Positions 1-12,005 are shown, counted from the stretch's first letter. The stretch: 64,000 nucleotides of DNA from Sapria himalayana (GCA_029783825.1 JAREIK010018588.1:189501-253500), one strand, 5' to 3'. The notes: a model not told the origin generated them from the letters alone. Numbers and translations are program-made.

Positions 1-922
1 GATACTAGATTAACCAAGAAACTTAAATCTCAAAGTGCTAGGTATTACCTTATCTTGTCATAGGAAAAAAAGATGAACAAAAAAAACACACCATAATACT
101 CTGAGAGATATTAAATAATTTATTTTTCCAAAATAAATGATTTAAAAAATTATATTATAAGAAATGATAAAAAAAATTTTCAATTGATAAAATAGATTTG
201 ATTAATACATTTCCAGAAGACTTTTTCAAAATACTTCAAGTAAAAATCTGAGTTGTCTCAATCAAATATCTATTCATCCTTTTTAAAATCTCATTTGATG
301 ATGATGTGTCAATACATGAAGTCTAGTATATAACCTCAAGATTCATACATATAATATGAAAACTATCTGGTACATTATTACTTCTACTATTTTTTTATAT
401 TTTCATTAAGATGATTTCATTTTTTTTATGAAATGACTGAAAATAGAAAATATATATATAATTTAAAAAAAAAAAATAAGCAAAACATGTATAATTATCA
501 ATCATCATGATAAAATATCCTAATTTCTTTCAAATTTTATCTCTAGTGAGCTTTCATTTTTCTTCTAAATATATCAGATCGAATGAATCTTTGCTCACAT
601 AGATCCTAAGGACAAAAAAAATATCTGACAAAATATTTCAAAGAGAGATCTAATACTAGACATGAGCAAATATCGAAAAAATAATCAAAATCAACAATTC
701 TTTATTTAATATATATTTATTTTAATAGTTATTATAGTTTCCATTTGTTTATAATTTGTATGATAGTGTGTGCGCAAGTATGTGACAATGTATGACAGTG
801 TGTGTAAGTGTGTATGTATTCTTCAATCATTTTTGACTATGTGTCCTTTCAAATTTTGAATCATATAAAAATTATTTAGCATGTTTTCTAGAGATTCTAA
901 AATTAATTATTTTATTTATTTT

Positions 923-1400
923 TCTTGATTATTTTAGTGTATAAAAATGTAGAAGTATTTTTCATTAATGTCTAAGATAATATTAAAGAGTGATAAAATA
1001 TTTTTAAAGCAAAACTCATTTTTTAGTGAATTAAGGAAGAATAATAGTCTAAAGATATAATTAGACTCATTATTTTTCCTCATTCCCCTATAACCCCACT
1101 TAAATTTCCAGTTATAAGAGACTAGAAAGGATCACCACCAACAACATATGAACTTATTGGTTAAAATAATGATTACCCTCCTATGAGTATGGGATCATCA
1201 TTTACTTTGAATAATATAAATCATATCAACTCTGAATAAAGTGAGATTTTCATGGAGAGGTAATTTACCTTGAGTCCAGATGACACAATAAATAGTCTAG
1301 GAATTTGATATAGTTCCTAGTCATGATGAGTTGAAAATTATAAAATTTACTGCCCATAATTTAAAATTTATACTAAGAAAAAAACACATGTGCATCATGT
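923..1400 (+). repeat. ~480-bp dispersed repeat, copy 1
   Basis: Starts with a CTTGATTATTTTAGTGTAT-type sequence and ends near an ACATG motif. It is a diverged direct copy of 1837-2305, offset about 914 bp. Shared landmarks in order are TTTTTTAGTGA, a cytosine-rich ATCCCACTT/ACCCCACTT block, ACTTATTGG and CCATGAGAG/CATGGAGAG. I cannot assign it to a known LTR or MITE family. Confidence 0.55.
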
Positions 1401-1429
1401 TTGAATTTATTTCTATTTCACTTTATATC

Positions 1430-1432
1430 ATA
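1430..1432 (+). other. Empty target site allelic to CACTA C insertion
   Basis: Read on the minus strand, the 28 bases before this ATA/TAT triplet align base-for-base in length with 42381-42408, and the bases after it align with 61184 onward. The right arm has TAT on both sides of element C, while the left arm has a single TAT. This is the pre-insertion form of the site and validates both ends of element C. Confidence 0.9.
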
Positions 1433-1836
1433 CTTATTAACATTATTTTATAAAATAGTAAAATAATTAATTTAATACAAATATTTAAAAAATAATAATA
1501 TATTTAAAATATTTATCAAACAGTTATAACATTTACTGTTTGAATCATAAAATCATACATTTGACTTCCTTTATTACAATCTTTCACAAAAATAGGATTA
1601 TTAAAAAGAAAGAATAAATATTTAATTGAAATAATTTAGATAATCTATAAATCAACAACAAATTAAATCATCAAATAGTTACCCTCTTATAATCTCTCTT
1701 TGATTATACTCTTTTAGATCATGCATAATGGAGATACAACATTTAACTTTCCTCATAATTTTTAAAAAACATTTATTTTTTCATAATATCTCCACAAAAC
1801 ATAAGATGAAACCAGAAACATTGAGTTTAATCTTTC

Positions 1837-2305
1837 TTGGTTAATTTAGTATATAAAAAGGAAACACATTTTTTAAATAAGAGTTTGATATAATATTAGT
1901 GAGTACTAACATTATTTCTTTGAGCATAATTTATTTTTTAGTGAGTCTGAAGAATAAGAATCCATAAAACATTTTTGGATCCATTACTTTTACATACTCT
2001 TCTGTTATCCCACTTGGATTGGACCTCTAGTTAAGTGACATGGACATGTATTAGCTACAACTAAACTTATTGGCTTAAATTATGATAATATCATATTGAA
2101 TCATTATATGTATCAATAAGTTTAAATCTGATTGACTCCGAAGAGAGTCTAACTTTCCATGAGAGAAAATTTACTTTGAGTTAAGACGATTCAATAGTCC
2201 ACGCGTATATATTCTATTTCCTGATCATGATGATCAAAAAATTAGGATATTAGACTGCCTAAGAATTAGAGTTTATACTAGGAGAAAATGACATGTAGTT
2301 GCAGC
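1837..2305 (+). repeat. ~480-bp dispersed repeat, copy 2
   Basis: Second direct copy, beginning CTTGGTTAATTTAGTATAT. Its mirror in the right arm is about 41555-42040, and a same-orientation copy starts near 63091. The copies have clearly diverged, so the family predates the arm duplication. Confidence 0.55.
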
Positions 2306-2530
2306 CTATTTAGAGTAAATAATATCTCACAAAGAGCTATATATCTTATGGCCAGTGACTAATTTTAATTTTCTGATGTACTGATTGGCTAAAAAAATAT
2401 TAAGTTTCTACTTAGAAATTGACATAATGATGAGACATGCAAAAAAAATTTCATCATGATTCACGCCTATTCCAGATGTCGGACTTCAAGGACAACACTC
2501 CATTCTATTTGCTAAGTTCTTAATTACTAA

Positions 2531-3066
2531 TTATTTTTTTAATTTAAAATATTTTATTATGTTATTCATACTAGTTGACATAAGACTAAAAATTCTATGA
2601 TAATTAGATCGAAAGTAAATTTTCATAATAGAAATTATTTTAGAAACTTTCAAAAATCTAACTAGAATACTCGAGTTAATAATCAATCTCGTCACATTTT
2701 TTCTCACAATATCAATGTGATACATGAAGATGGTCAAGAAACCTAATGTTGGTCCAACTTCAAAGATCTTATAGCTCAATTATGTTTACCTGAAATCTAA
2801 TGCATCATGTCTCTTGGTATATTGATCAATATATCTTTTAAGGTGAGCGATATAACAAGTACTCCTACATGTATATATTGTTTATAATATATACTATACA
2901 AGATCTTATTCGACACTCCAAATATTTTTTTTGATTTTGTTAAGTACATACATATTACTAAATTTTGTTTATTTTTATGTTTCTTAGGCAAATGAGTGAA
3001 AATGATAAGAGAAAACCTAGTTTTGAATATGAACATTTCAGTCAAGTTATTGTTATTATTCAACAT
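2531..3066 (-). other. Two small ORFs shared with the right arm (unrecognised remnant)
   Basis: On the minus strand there are reading frames of 89 codons (3066-2797) and 82 codons (2779-2531). Both have counterparts in the right arm at 40803-41072 and 41131-41340. Shared peptides include LIINSSILVRFL and IYFRSNYHRI. Amino-acid identity is only about 80% where DNA identity is near 90%, which suggests drift rather than protein-level constraint. They could be remnants of one gene split by stops. I do not recognise a family, and coding function is doubtful. Confidence 0.25.
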
Positions 3067-3984
3067 TTATTATTTTTTTATGAATGAGATTGAATTGAAG
3101 GTAGGAGTAAAATAATAAAAAGTTTAAATTATTTACATTTTTTAAATATAATTATTAATCTAAAATATACTAAATAAAATTAATTAGTTAAGCATAATCA
3201 CAATGTACACCTTAACTTTATGTGTGTATTAAATACTTAAGTTATGTACCTCATATTTTTATGCCTGAAAGCCAATTGTTCATGAAACTAACACAAACAT
3301 GACATACAAGACATGTTAAAATTATAAATTATTTAACAAAATAGCACAAGTAAAATACAATATGAATTTAAGAATAATGAAAAGAGAAAAAAAAGTATAC
3401 TATAAATATAAAAATAAAAATATATCAATTAAGTATTTATAAAAAAAATTTTAAATTAAAAATTTTTTTTTTATTTTCACATATTTTACGGCAGAAACTC
3501 GCAAGCTATCAAATTTTTACAAATGAGCAGTCGAATGCAATCCAATGGCTCAAAAATATTTTCACCTATAATGGATATAAATTTTTTAGCTAACAAGGCA
3601 ACATCAACCATTAAAAAAATAACTACTTTTTCTAAAAACATCATGCTAATGGGTCATTCTACAATGTTAGGAACACGAGCCATGCCAGACCTAACACAAG
3701 GCATGGTCGGACCTACCTTGCTTGACATGACTATGATCCAGGCCAAACATGGATGAATGATATTGTGCCAGACATGGGCGAATCATGTCGTGCCTATGTG
3801 ACCCAACCCACTTGACACATCAACATTCTTAGTTCCATTTAAGCTACATGTCATGGAACTTTATACATCATCCTGAAAGAAAATATTATATTTTAGCTTG
3901 TTTCTAGTTCACACTTTGTTTTTAATTTTTATTAATTTTATTATGGACAAGAGCAATCGAAGTATGATATACCCACTCTAATTA

Positions 3985-4590
3985 TCCATTCATATAACTA
4001 TATATATTATATGTATAATAACATATAACTATAAATAATTCTATCATACGATATGTGTAACTATAAAAATTGTATACATAAATATATTTAAATATATAAT
4101 TAACAACATTTATTTAATATACATTTTTATATATTAGTATGAAAAATGTAATTTTGTATATCTATACCTATACATAACTATATGTATAAATATATGAATT
4201 TATATAAAAAATATATAAATACATACATGTATAAATATAAGTTTAACTATACATGTAACTATATGTATAACCACATGTAACTATATTTATAATTATATGT
4301 ATAAAAACATACACCATAATGTTTAACTATGTGTATAACTATATATAAATATTTATATAACTTTAAAAAACTATATATAAATAAATATAACTTTATTTTT
4401 AATTATGTATACATATATGTATACATATATGTAAATCTATATAATTGTTTATAACTTTGTATACATTTATGTATAACTACTTATAACTAATTGTATGCAT
4501 ATATCTATATATAACTATATGTTTAACTATATATAAATAATAATAACTACATATACTATATGTATAGTACCATATAATTATAAATGGGAT
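3985..4590 (+). repeat. AT-rich minisatellite (TATAACTATATGTATAA type)
   Basis: Degenerate tandem repetition of TATAACTATATGTATA-like units with almost no G or C. The same sequence lies upstream of the transposase in element C (46915-47870) and in mirror orientation in the right arm (about 39270-39860). It is therefore part of the CACTA element, and homology between A and C starts about here. No gene is visible. Confidence 0.75.
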
Positions 4591-4857
4591 AATACTAATT
4601 TGTTGCACTAACTTGAAATAAAATAGCAAATGATATAATATCAACAATATGTAAGCACATAACATAAGAGTGTCTATTGGTCATGTTCATATATGGTATA
4701 ATACAAATAAGGGTGGTACCCTTTCCTAATCCCAGCCCTTGGGCCTTAGGCTTATATATGAACTTATGTATGACAAAGATGCAATATTTGATAGGTTTGT
4801 ACCGGAGAAATTTTTTTTCTTTTATGTAATTCCACATTCTAACACTGCATTCTGTGT
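4591..4857 (+). other. Conserved region upstream of element A tnp2
   Basis: Non-coding segment shared with element C at about 47870-48130 and partly with the right arm at 39190-39270. It includes a TGGTATAATACAAATAAGG block and a GGGCCTTAGGCT block. Its conservation between A and C and its position about 0.7 kb ahead of the first exon make it a candidate promoter or leader. No TATA box or start site can be fixed by eye. Confidence 0.4.
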
Positions 4858-5185
4858 ATCTCTCTCTCCCTCTCTAATTCCTTCTGCGTCACTCTCTCTC
4901 TTGTTATTTTCCTTATCACTTTCTTTCTTGCTTGTTCTCTCTTTCTCACTATCTCTATCGATCTCCCTCTTTCGCCCTCTATCTCCCTCTCTCTCCCTCT
5001 CTTTCTCCCTCTCTCCCTCTCTCCCTCTCTCCCTCTCTCTCTCATTCTCTCTCTCTCTCTCTACCTCTCTCTCTCTCTCTCTCTCTCCCTTTTGCCATCT
5101 CTCCCCCTCTCTCTCCCCCCCTCTCTTTGTCTCTCCATTTCTCTCCCCTGTCTCTCTCTCTCCCTCCCTCCCTCTCACCCTTCAA
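4858..5185 (+). repeat. (CT)n / CTCTCC polypyrimidine tract, ~330 bp
   Basis: Almost uninterrupted TCTCTC and CCCTCT repeats on the + strand. Element C has only about 35-40 bp of CT at the same place (about 48132-48170), so the tract is expanded in A. Long reading frames here (for example 4739-5386 + and 4822-5178 -) are Ser/Leu/Pro or Arg/Glu low complexity and not genes. Plant GA/CT tracts near promoters can bind BBR/BPC factors, so a regulatory role is possible but unproven. Confidence 0.85.
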
Positions 5186-5475
5186 ATTTTAAATTTCTTT
5201 CTTTTTTGCTTTCATTTCTTATGCATTATCATCTTCTGCTCCCTTTATCTACTATTACCATTATATCTATTAATCTTTATCATGCTAAAAATTGTTTTAT
5301 CTATTCCTGTAAATTCTGCAAACACATTACCTCAATATTCAAGATATTTACATTTTAAATATTCATATGTAAGTAATTTTATTTAATTATTAGTATATTT
5401 TGAAGTAATAGAATGTTAAATTCAAAATAATGATCGAGCATTATTTTTTTATAAATAAAACATGGCAAAACAAGT
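5186..5475 (+). other. Leader between CT tract and tnp2 coding sequence (A)
   Basis: AT-rich DNA alignable with 48171-48444 of element C, including a shared CTGTAAGTAATT block that resembles a splice donor. It probably contains the 5' UTR and possibly a leader intron. No reading frame is evident. Confidence 0.35.
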
Positions 5476-8400
5476 TCAGATCGTCAATGGATGTACAAAA
5501 GGTTTATGAATGAAATTTTGAATAAAAACTTTTTGAGTGGGCTTGAAACTTTCATCAATTTTGCATGTCGTCAATCGAGATTGATTGATGGAACAAAAAT
5601 TGAGTGTCCATGTAATCATTGTAAGTGTCATAATATTCCTTTTCATGATGCAACACTATAAGATACCATTTGGCTAAATATGGCTTTATGTCAAATTATT
5701 TTGTTTGAATTTATCATGGGAAAAGTAAAATGGCTCTGAACATTGACCAAAATGAGGGTATTGAATCATTTGCTTGTGATGAAGAATCATCAAACACATA
5801 CAATAGAATGATCATGGAAGCTGGTGGTGATGACTTCAATATGGATTAAATGGATGAACCACCTAATCGTGAAGCTCATAAATTTTATAAAATGCTTAAA
5901 GTTGCAGATAAATAGTTGTGGCTTGGTTGTAAAACACATTGTCAATTGTCACTTTTGGCTCAACTTATGAGCATTAAGTCAGAAAATCATATGTCTGGGA
6001 AATTATTTGATCAGGTGACAGGACTGATGAAGGAGATTGTTCCAGATAATAATTTGTTCACTAACAACTTTTACAACACTAAAGAAGTTACTACAAGGAA
6101 TGAGTCTACCAGTGGAAAAAATTGATTGTTGTTTCAATGGATGTATGTTATATTGGGGTGGTGATAGTGATTTAATTAGCTATTAGCTTTGTATTCATCC
6201 TCAATTTAAGAAGGCACCTCATGTTATAGATACGTGATAAAAATTGAAAGTTGCATTTAAGATGATGTATTATTTTCCATTAATTCCTCGATTACAGAGA
6301 CTATATGCATCATATGCTATAGCAAATGATATGAGGTGGCATTCTGAGTATGAGGTTGAAGAAGGGGTAATGCGTCATCCATCAGATTCACATCCTTGGA
6401 AGCATTTTAATCATATACATCAAGATTTTGTAGCTAAAAGTCAAAATGTGAGATTGGATTTTTGCACTGATGGATTTCAACCATTTGGGAAATCTGGACA
6501 ACAGTATTCAACATGACCTGTGATAGTGATGCCTTATAACTTGCCTCCATTTTTGCGTATAAGGAGCAATATATCTTTTTGTCAATATTGGTTCCAGGGC
6601 GAAAAAATCTGAAAGACATGCTGGATGTTTTCTTACAGCCTTTTATAGCAGAGTTAAATCATTTGTGTGATGTTGCCGTGAATACAAATAATATCTCAAA
6701 GAAGCAAAATTTCATTATGCGGGTGGCCCTTATGTGGATGGTAAGTGACTTTCCCACATATTCAATGTTGTCTGGCTAGAGTAATATAGGATGATTCGCA
6801 TGCCCATATTGCATGAAAAATTCTGATGCATTTACCCTCAAATTTCGTGGTAAACAGTCATGGTTTGATAACCATAGTAAATTTCTACTTACGAATCATC
6901 CATTTCGAAGAAATAGAACTGTATTTCGAAAAAATAAAATTGTGAATACAATTGCACCAATAGTTTATTCTGGAGATGTTATTTTGACAAAGATTCAAAG
7001 TTTGGGTTTGAAGAAGGTAACTGAAATGATTGCTACTGGAAGTAATTGACCAATATGCAGAATATTTGGCTGGAGGAAATATTGTATATTTTGAGACTTG
7101 CCCTATTGAAAGTCCAATTTAATTCGTCATTACTTAGATATAATGCATATTGAAAAAATGTGTTTAATAATGTTTTCAACATTGTCCTTAATGTAGAGGG
7201 AAAAATAAAAGACACTTTAAAATCAAGACAAGAATTGAATTATTACAATCGACATCCTGGATTGAAACTAAATGAGGTAAAAAAAAATTTCCTAAAGCTT
7301 GCTACCCACATGATAAGAAGGTAAGACAGATATTGTGTGAATGGGTTAAAAATTTGAAATTCCTTGATGGATATGTATCAAATATGAGCTGATCCGTGGA
7401 TTTGAAGAATCTTAAGTTATTTGGAATGAAAAGTCGTGACTATCATATATTTATGCAGAGATTAATACCAATTGTATCACGTGAATTACTTCCCCTAAGT
7501 ATTTGGAAGGTCCTTACAGAACATAGTTTTTTTTTCAAATAGCTAACTACAACCACAATCAAAATAGATGACATGGTGATGCTAGAGAATGACATTCCAC
7601 TATTATTTGTAAGATTGAATGGATATTCCCACCGAGTTTTTTTGATCAATGGAGCATTTGCCAGTTTATTTGGCATATGAACCAAGGATAGCAGGGCCAG
7701 TGCAATACAGGTGGATGTATCCTTTTGAGAGGTAAATACATATAATTTGCTGTGTTTTATTATTTCATACATAAAGTAATATTGTAATTTAATATAATTG
7801 AAATCTAACATTGTGGTTGTAGGTATCTTCGTAAGTTGAAATTGAATATTAGAAACAGGTAAAAGTTGAAGGTTCAATTTGCTATAAATATTTAGTAAAA
7901 GAAGCATCATCATTTTGTTCTTATTATTTTGAGGATCATGTCAATAGAAAGAATAGAAATGTGCCTCGGAATGATGAAGGTTATGTGATGGTAGAAGATG
8001 ATTCTGTGGACAAACTATCTATCTTCAAGCACCCTGGAAGATCATTTGGAAGAGCAATGAAAAGATCTAAGACAGATGAGGAGTACAAAGCAACCAGAGC
8101 TACATTTTTATTTAATTATGAAAAGGTTGCACTATATATTGAGTTTGTATACACAAAATGGTTGCAAGTTTAGTCATAGTTTAATTTTATATTTAACAAG
8201 AATTATTAAAAATTGATATACATTTTTCTTTCTTTTTATATTTGTGGTATATTTATGTTGAGCAGTTAATATATAGGCAACCAGTAATTTCTAGCAATGA
8301 TGTCAAGTATATGTTGGAAACTGAATTTGTGAATTGGATCAAAAATTATGTGAGAATTATTATGTTTTAAATTTTTGAATTATTTAATTTATTAGTATCT

Positions 8401-9166
8401 TTTATTTGTTAATATAATTTTTTTAATTTATGTCACAGGCAATTGATCCTTCAAATGGAGATTCAAATATTTTCATTCAGAATCTAAGTAAAGGTCCATT
8501 TATATATGTGACAACCTATCCTGAGTATTTTTTCAATGTTAAATTTCACACAATCGGGCATGATTCTTCTAAAATAATAATGAATAGTAGTGTATGCATT
8601 AAAGGCTCGGGTTATAGTGCAGATGGGATTGATTATTATGGTCAACTCAAAGAAGTTATTAAGTTGGAGTATCCTGGTCTCAAAAATAATAGGATTGTAT
8701 TTTAAAAGTGCGAGTAGTTTGATCCTACATGAAATGTGGGAACAAAGATTCATTTGGATTATAAGCTAGTGGATGTTAACCTTAAATGTAGATATAATCG
8801 ATATGAGCCATTTATTCTAGCAGATCATGCTGCTCAAGTATATTATTGTAGATATCCAAGTTTATCTCGTGATAAGAGTGATTGGTGGGCAATTTGCAAA
8901 ATCAAAGCTCGATCAAATTTTGAAGTATCAACAACTCAATAAAGAAGTGCAGACTTAGATATGCACCGGCATTCCGGTAAGATGACTTAAATAATATTGA
9001 GCCTATGCATGTAGATGAAGATAAGAAAAATTTATGAGACTCAAATGGTGGCCTAATAGAAATTGTAGATGAACAATTTCTATCTGAAGATGAGTTTGAA
9101 CTTCTTTCAGAATCAGATGAAATATTAGAAGATGCATTGGAGGATGACAGTGATGCCAATAATTAA
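5476..9166 (+). pseudogene. CACTA tnp2-family transposase pseudogene (element A)
   Basis: Decayed main transposase of a CACTA element. By eye the parts in order are as follows. The N-terminal transposase-associated region starts SDRQWMYKRF and has ECPCNHCKCHN (5476-5735). The tnp2 core (5925-7050) carries RLQRLYASYAIANDMRWH, MRHPSDSHPWK and a DGFQPFG motif typical of the family. The DUF4218-like part spans 7100-7731 and 7823-8173, and the DUF4216-like part spans 8430-8940 (GYSADGIDYYGQL, AQVYYCRYPS). An acidic tail ends at TAA 9164-9166. GT-AG introns fit 7732-7822 and 8350-8438 and are conserved in C; another is likely near 8170-8266. The start codon is lost, and several stops and frameshifts (for example the stop after HDATL near 5659) rule out function. 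The family excises and inserts elements by binding their ends. Confidence 0.9.
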
Positions 9167-9306
9167 ATTGTTATAATTTTATTATAATATTAAACTATCA
9201 ATGACTTTCTATATTTTGTTGAAATCTATTGGTGTGTTTTATTCTAAAATACATGCTTGTTCATCGTATCTCTATTATTTGTTTTATGAATTATTTGTAC
9301 AACAAA

Positions 9307-11214
9307 TGGTGCCTAAAGGACGTGGCTGAGGTGGAAGTGGAAGTGGACATAGAAATGAACCAAATTCATCTAGTATGTTACATCATGTTTCAAAATCAGT
9401 ACCATCTCATACCCACCATATCCAGACTTCAACATCAAATTATCATCTCTATTTCTATCACCATCACCATCAGTGAGACCTCTACTATCACCTTTATCAG
9501 ATGTAAGGCCACCACCCATTGTCCTTCCTACACACAATTTTGATCCATCTCTATCTTTTTTACCACATTTTACATAGATAGTCCTCCATTTACAAAACTA
9601 ATGACATCATCAAATGTTGTGTCTTCCTCTGCATTCAGTTCTAAGGTAGTAATTGAGATTATGGATGGGAGGTAAATGAAATATTTAATGACTTTAAAAA
9701 AATTTTTTGATGTTACTGTCAATGGTTTTTTTTATATATTGTTATGATTGGCTTGTTTTCAATGTTATTTATTTAATTGTACAGTTTTATTCTATCTCAC
9801 AAGTGTTCGACTATAATTACAAAGTCTTTCCAAAAAATGGCTGATTCTAAAGCATTCTCCTTGAAGAAAATTTTTGAATCGACAAAAGAGTCTTATTTTA
9901 ATGATTTCAGGTAAAAATAACAAAACAAAAGCTTTGAAAAATATTATCTAATTATTTAACAATTATGTTGGTTATTATTCAAGTAGTAAATAATTATGTT
10001 CTTATTGTTAATATAAATTCTGTGTGATTTTTCTATATATAGAATTAGTGTACATGGGTACCTAATTTTGATGAAAAGATAAAGTCATTATGGGAGAGCA
10101 AAGCTGCTGAATGGTATTCTAATTTTTTCCATAAATTGAAGAATATAAAAGAAAGACATGATTTTATATCCGAGGATGACTATCCTGAGTGGCTTAATTA
10201 TTGGGAGGAGCCAGATGTGAAGAAAATATCAGACATTGCCAGCAAAAATCGACGTAGTGAAGTAGTTGGACTAGGTTCAGGAATCTATCGACTCACATGA
10301 GGGTAAAAGTTGAGCATTGAGCATGCTCGAGATTTGATACAATTTTAAAATATTAAACATTTTTTTATTTAATAGTTGTCCTAATAGTCCAATAAATGAA
10401 ATCTATGCATGGTTTTATTATTTTTGTTAAAATTTTTGATCATTTGTTATTTTATGACTTAATAAATTAATATTCTAGGATGAAGAATTGGGTTGAAATC
10501 CCAATTTTTATAAGATTTTCAAGAAAATTCATGTGAAGAAAGTGGATAGTCAGTTTGTTGACAACAAGTCTCAGATGATTGTCATAAGAATCTATTATAT
10601 TAATAAAATTTTATGGTATTATAGAACTTTTTGAAAGTTGTTTGTAATGCAAAATATTTATTTTCTTTTATGTATATCTAGAATAATATTTTTCTTTTTA
10701 TTTTATCTCAGGAACTCACGGAGGAACATGTGACACCTACTTCTCAACAAGTTGAGGGGTCTATAGATCTTCAACTAATTGACTATGATCTTATGGAGTG
10801 GCATTTTGTTATAATAGACGTGCTTCTAATTCATTTGTCTCGACAATGGTGGATGAGGTGATCGAACAACAAGCAATGGAAATAAATGAATGTATTGTAA
10901 TTATGGAGAGCGAAATGAAAAAGAAGGATGAGCAGATATCTCATTTGAAAAAAGAAATATATGAAATTAAAGAACAGAAAGATGAGCAGTATACTAATTT
11001 GAAGGAAGAAATGTAGGAAATGAAAGAAGAGAAGAAGGAGCAGATTACTTATTTGATGGATGAAAAGCATGAAATTAAAGAAATGAACGATGAGATGAAA
11101 GAAATTAAGAATGTAATGCAACACTAGATGTCTTATATGGAGTCACAGTTAGTGGAATTGACGCAACAGATAGCATTTTGAGATCTTGCTGTAAAACCTT
11201 ACAAGAGAGGCTAG
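9307..11214 (+). pseudogene. Second CACTA gene, Ptta/En/Spm (Transposase_24-like) pseudogene (element A)
   Basis: Starts MVPKGRG with a Gly/Arg-rich opening and then a His/Ser-rich stretch. Later exons give a region resembling the plant Ptta/En/Spm transposase family: a KAF-SLKKIFESTKESYFNDF-type block, then a WEEP/NYWEEPDVKK motif near 10200. Plausible introns are 9672-9784 and 9911-10042. The C-terminus is a coiled coil (VIEQQAMEINE, KKKDEQISHLKKEI) built from three 54-bp repeats. Defects include a stop in the Arg/Gly opening, stops in the coil, and a 58-bp frameshifting deletion near 10790 that removes a segment retained in C. In En/Spm the accessory protein TNPA binds subterminal repeats. 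I infer a similar role but cannot show it. Confidence 0.75.
10927..11088 (+). repeat. Three tandem 54-bp repeats in coiled-coil coding region
   Basis: Units begin exactly at 10927, 10981 and 11035. Each encodes 18 residues of the form D/KEQxxxLxxExxEIKExx. Element C has one such unit at about 53991. The unit is a multiple of three, so expansion keeps the frame and lengthens the predicted coil. Confidence 0.85.
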
Positions 11215-11550
11215 CACAAAATTCCCTACTAATTATGAGGATGGTTTCGTATGAGAAATATTTCTGAACTATTATTGATTTTTGTCTATGTGCAACATAA
11301 CATGATGAGATTTTTTGCAGATTTCAATTTTTTTTATTCTGGTAATGTTCTTTGCTTTTCAGATTAACCTAATAATGAATCTTTGTAGGACATGGTCCTT
11401 CCAATGCATGGGTCTCATATTTATCAATTTCAGCTTGACCAAAAGGAGGCCTAGCTTCTATTATCTTCATTATTCTTAAAACATTTAATTTTTGCACTCT
11501 TTTTCTCTCTAAACATCATTGATGGATATCTTTTAGATTTTTGTTGAAGC
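11215..11550 (+). other. 3' flank of element A genes, no gene seen
   Basis: AT-rich sequence that aligns with 54150-54530 of C and, inverted, with about 38725-39115 of the right arm. It holds a conserved TCTCTCTAAACATCATT block just before the first 3' unit. The same block appears again near 46870 in the 5' part of element C, so this boundary sequence is itself repeated. Confidence 0.5.
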
Positions 11551-11765
11551 TGTATTACTATCAACTTTAATTTGTGTTTGTTCATGTCTATAATAACTAT
11601 TTTTATATATCTATGAATATGTTTGTGTGTCCCTAAATTTTTTGGTTAGAGTTTTAGCCTATTATAGGTATATAAAAGCCTTGGCTAGTCCTCCATGGTA
11701 CTGGGAACAACACCTTAGCTTCTGAAGCTGTGAGATGAACCTAAAAATTAATTCCACGCAAACGC

Positions 11766-12005
11766 ATGTTTGTTCTTGATACTCTTATTTTGTGTAGATA
11801 TGCATCGTTGCAGTTCAGATCTATGATTGCTTGTTATCGGTTATTTATTTGTAAATGTAGTATGTTATGCTCCATGTGCAGGTGTAATAATATTCTCTGT
11901 CTGCGTGGAGTACCAGAGGAAAAAAAACTAGAAACGTTGACCATGCCTAAGAGACCTATATGCATGTTTTTTAAGTCCTATATTATTTTCTTTTGTTGTC
12001 TTTGA
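11766..12005 (+). other. Recurring 79-codon ORF with Cys-rich motif (copy in unit A1)
   Basis: The frame contains CRCNNILCLRGVPEEKK followed by LTMPKRPICMFFKSY. Nearly the same peptide is readable at 36212-36420 (-) and 36731-36925 (-), and a version with a stop lies at about 14010-14130. No signal peptide, known domain or plausible promoter is seen. It may only be open by chance in a conserved non-coding module. Confidence 0.25.

Larger units (their letters stand above)
1..3984 (+). repeat. Left arm of giant inverted repeat, non-coding part
   Basis: AT-rich DNA with no recognisable gene. Positions 1 to about 1432 match the reverse complement of 61181-63110, and about 1433-3984 match the reverse complement of about 39900-42411. 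In the first 120 bases I count about 12 mismatches against the right arm, so roughly 10% divergence. It holds two direct copies of a ~480-bp repeat and two small ORFs that also exist in the right arm. The homology runs off the start of the window, so the arm is longer than shown. No CACTA terminus or subterminal motif occurs in it. It may be internal to a very long element or flanking DNA duplicated with the element. Confidence 0.8.

Noticed and set aside
3523..3756. 77-codon ORF starting MSSRMQSNG
   Set aside because: The frame is not kept in the mirrored arm at 39900-40390, where a different strand is open instead.
4739..5386. 215-codon Ser/Leu/Pro ORF and 118-codon Arg/Glu ORF on the other strand
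   Set aside because: Caused by the CT tract; C lacks both because its tract is short.
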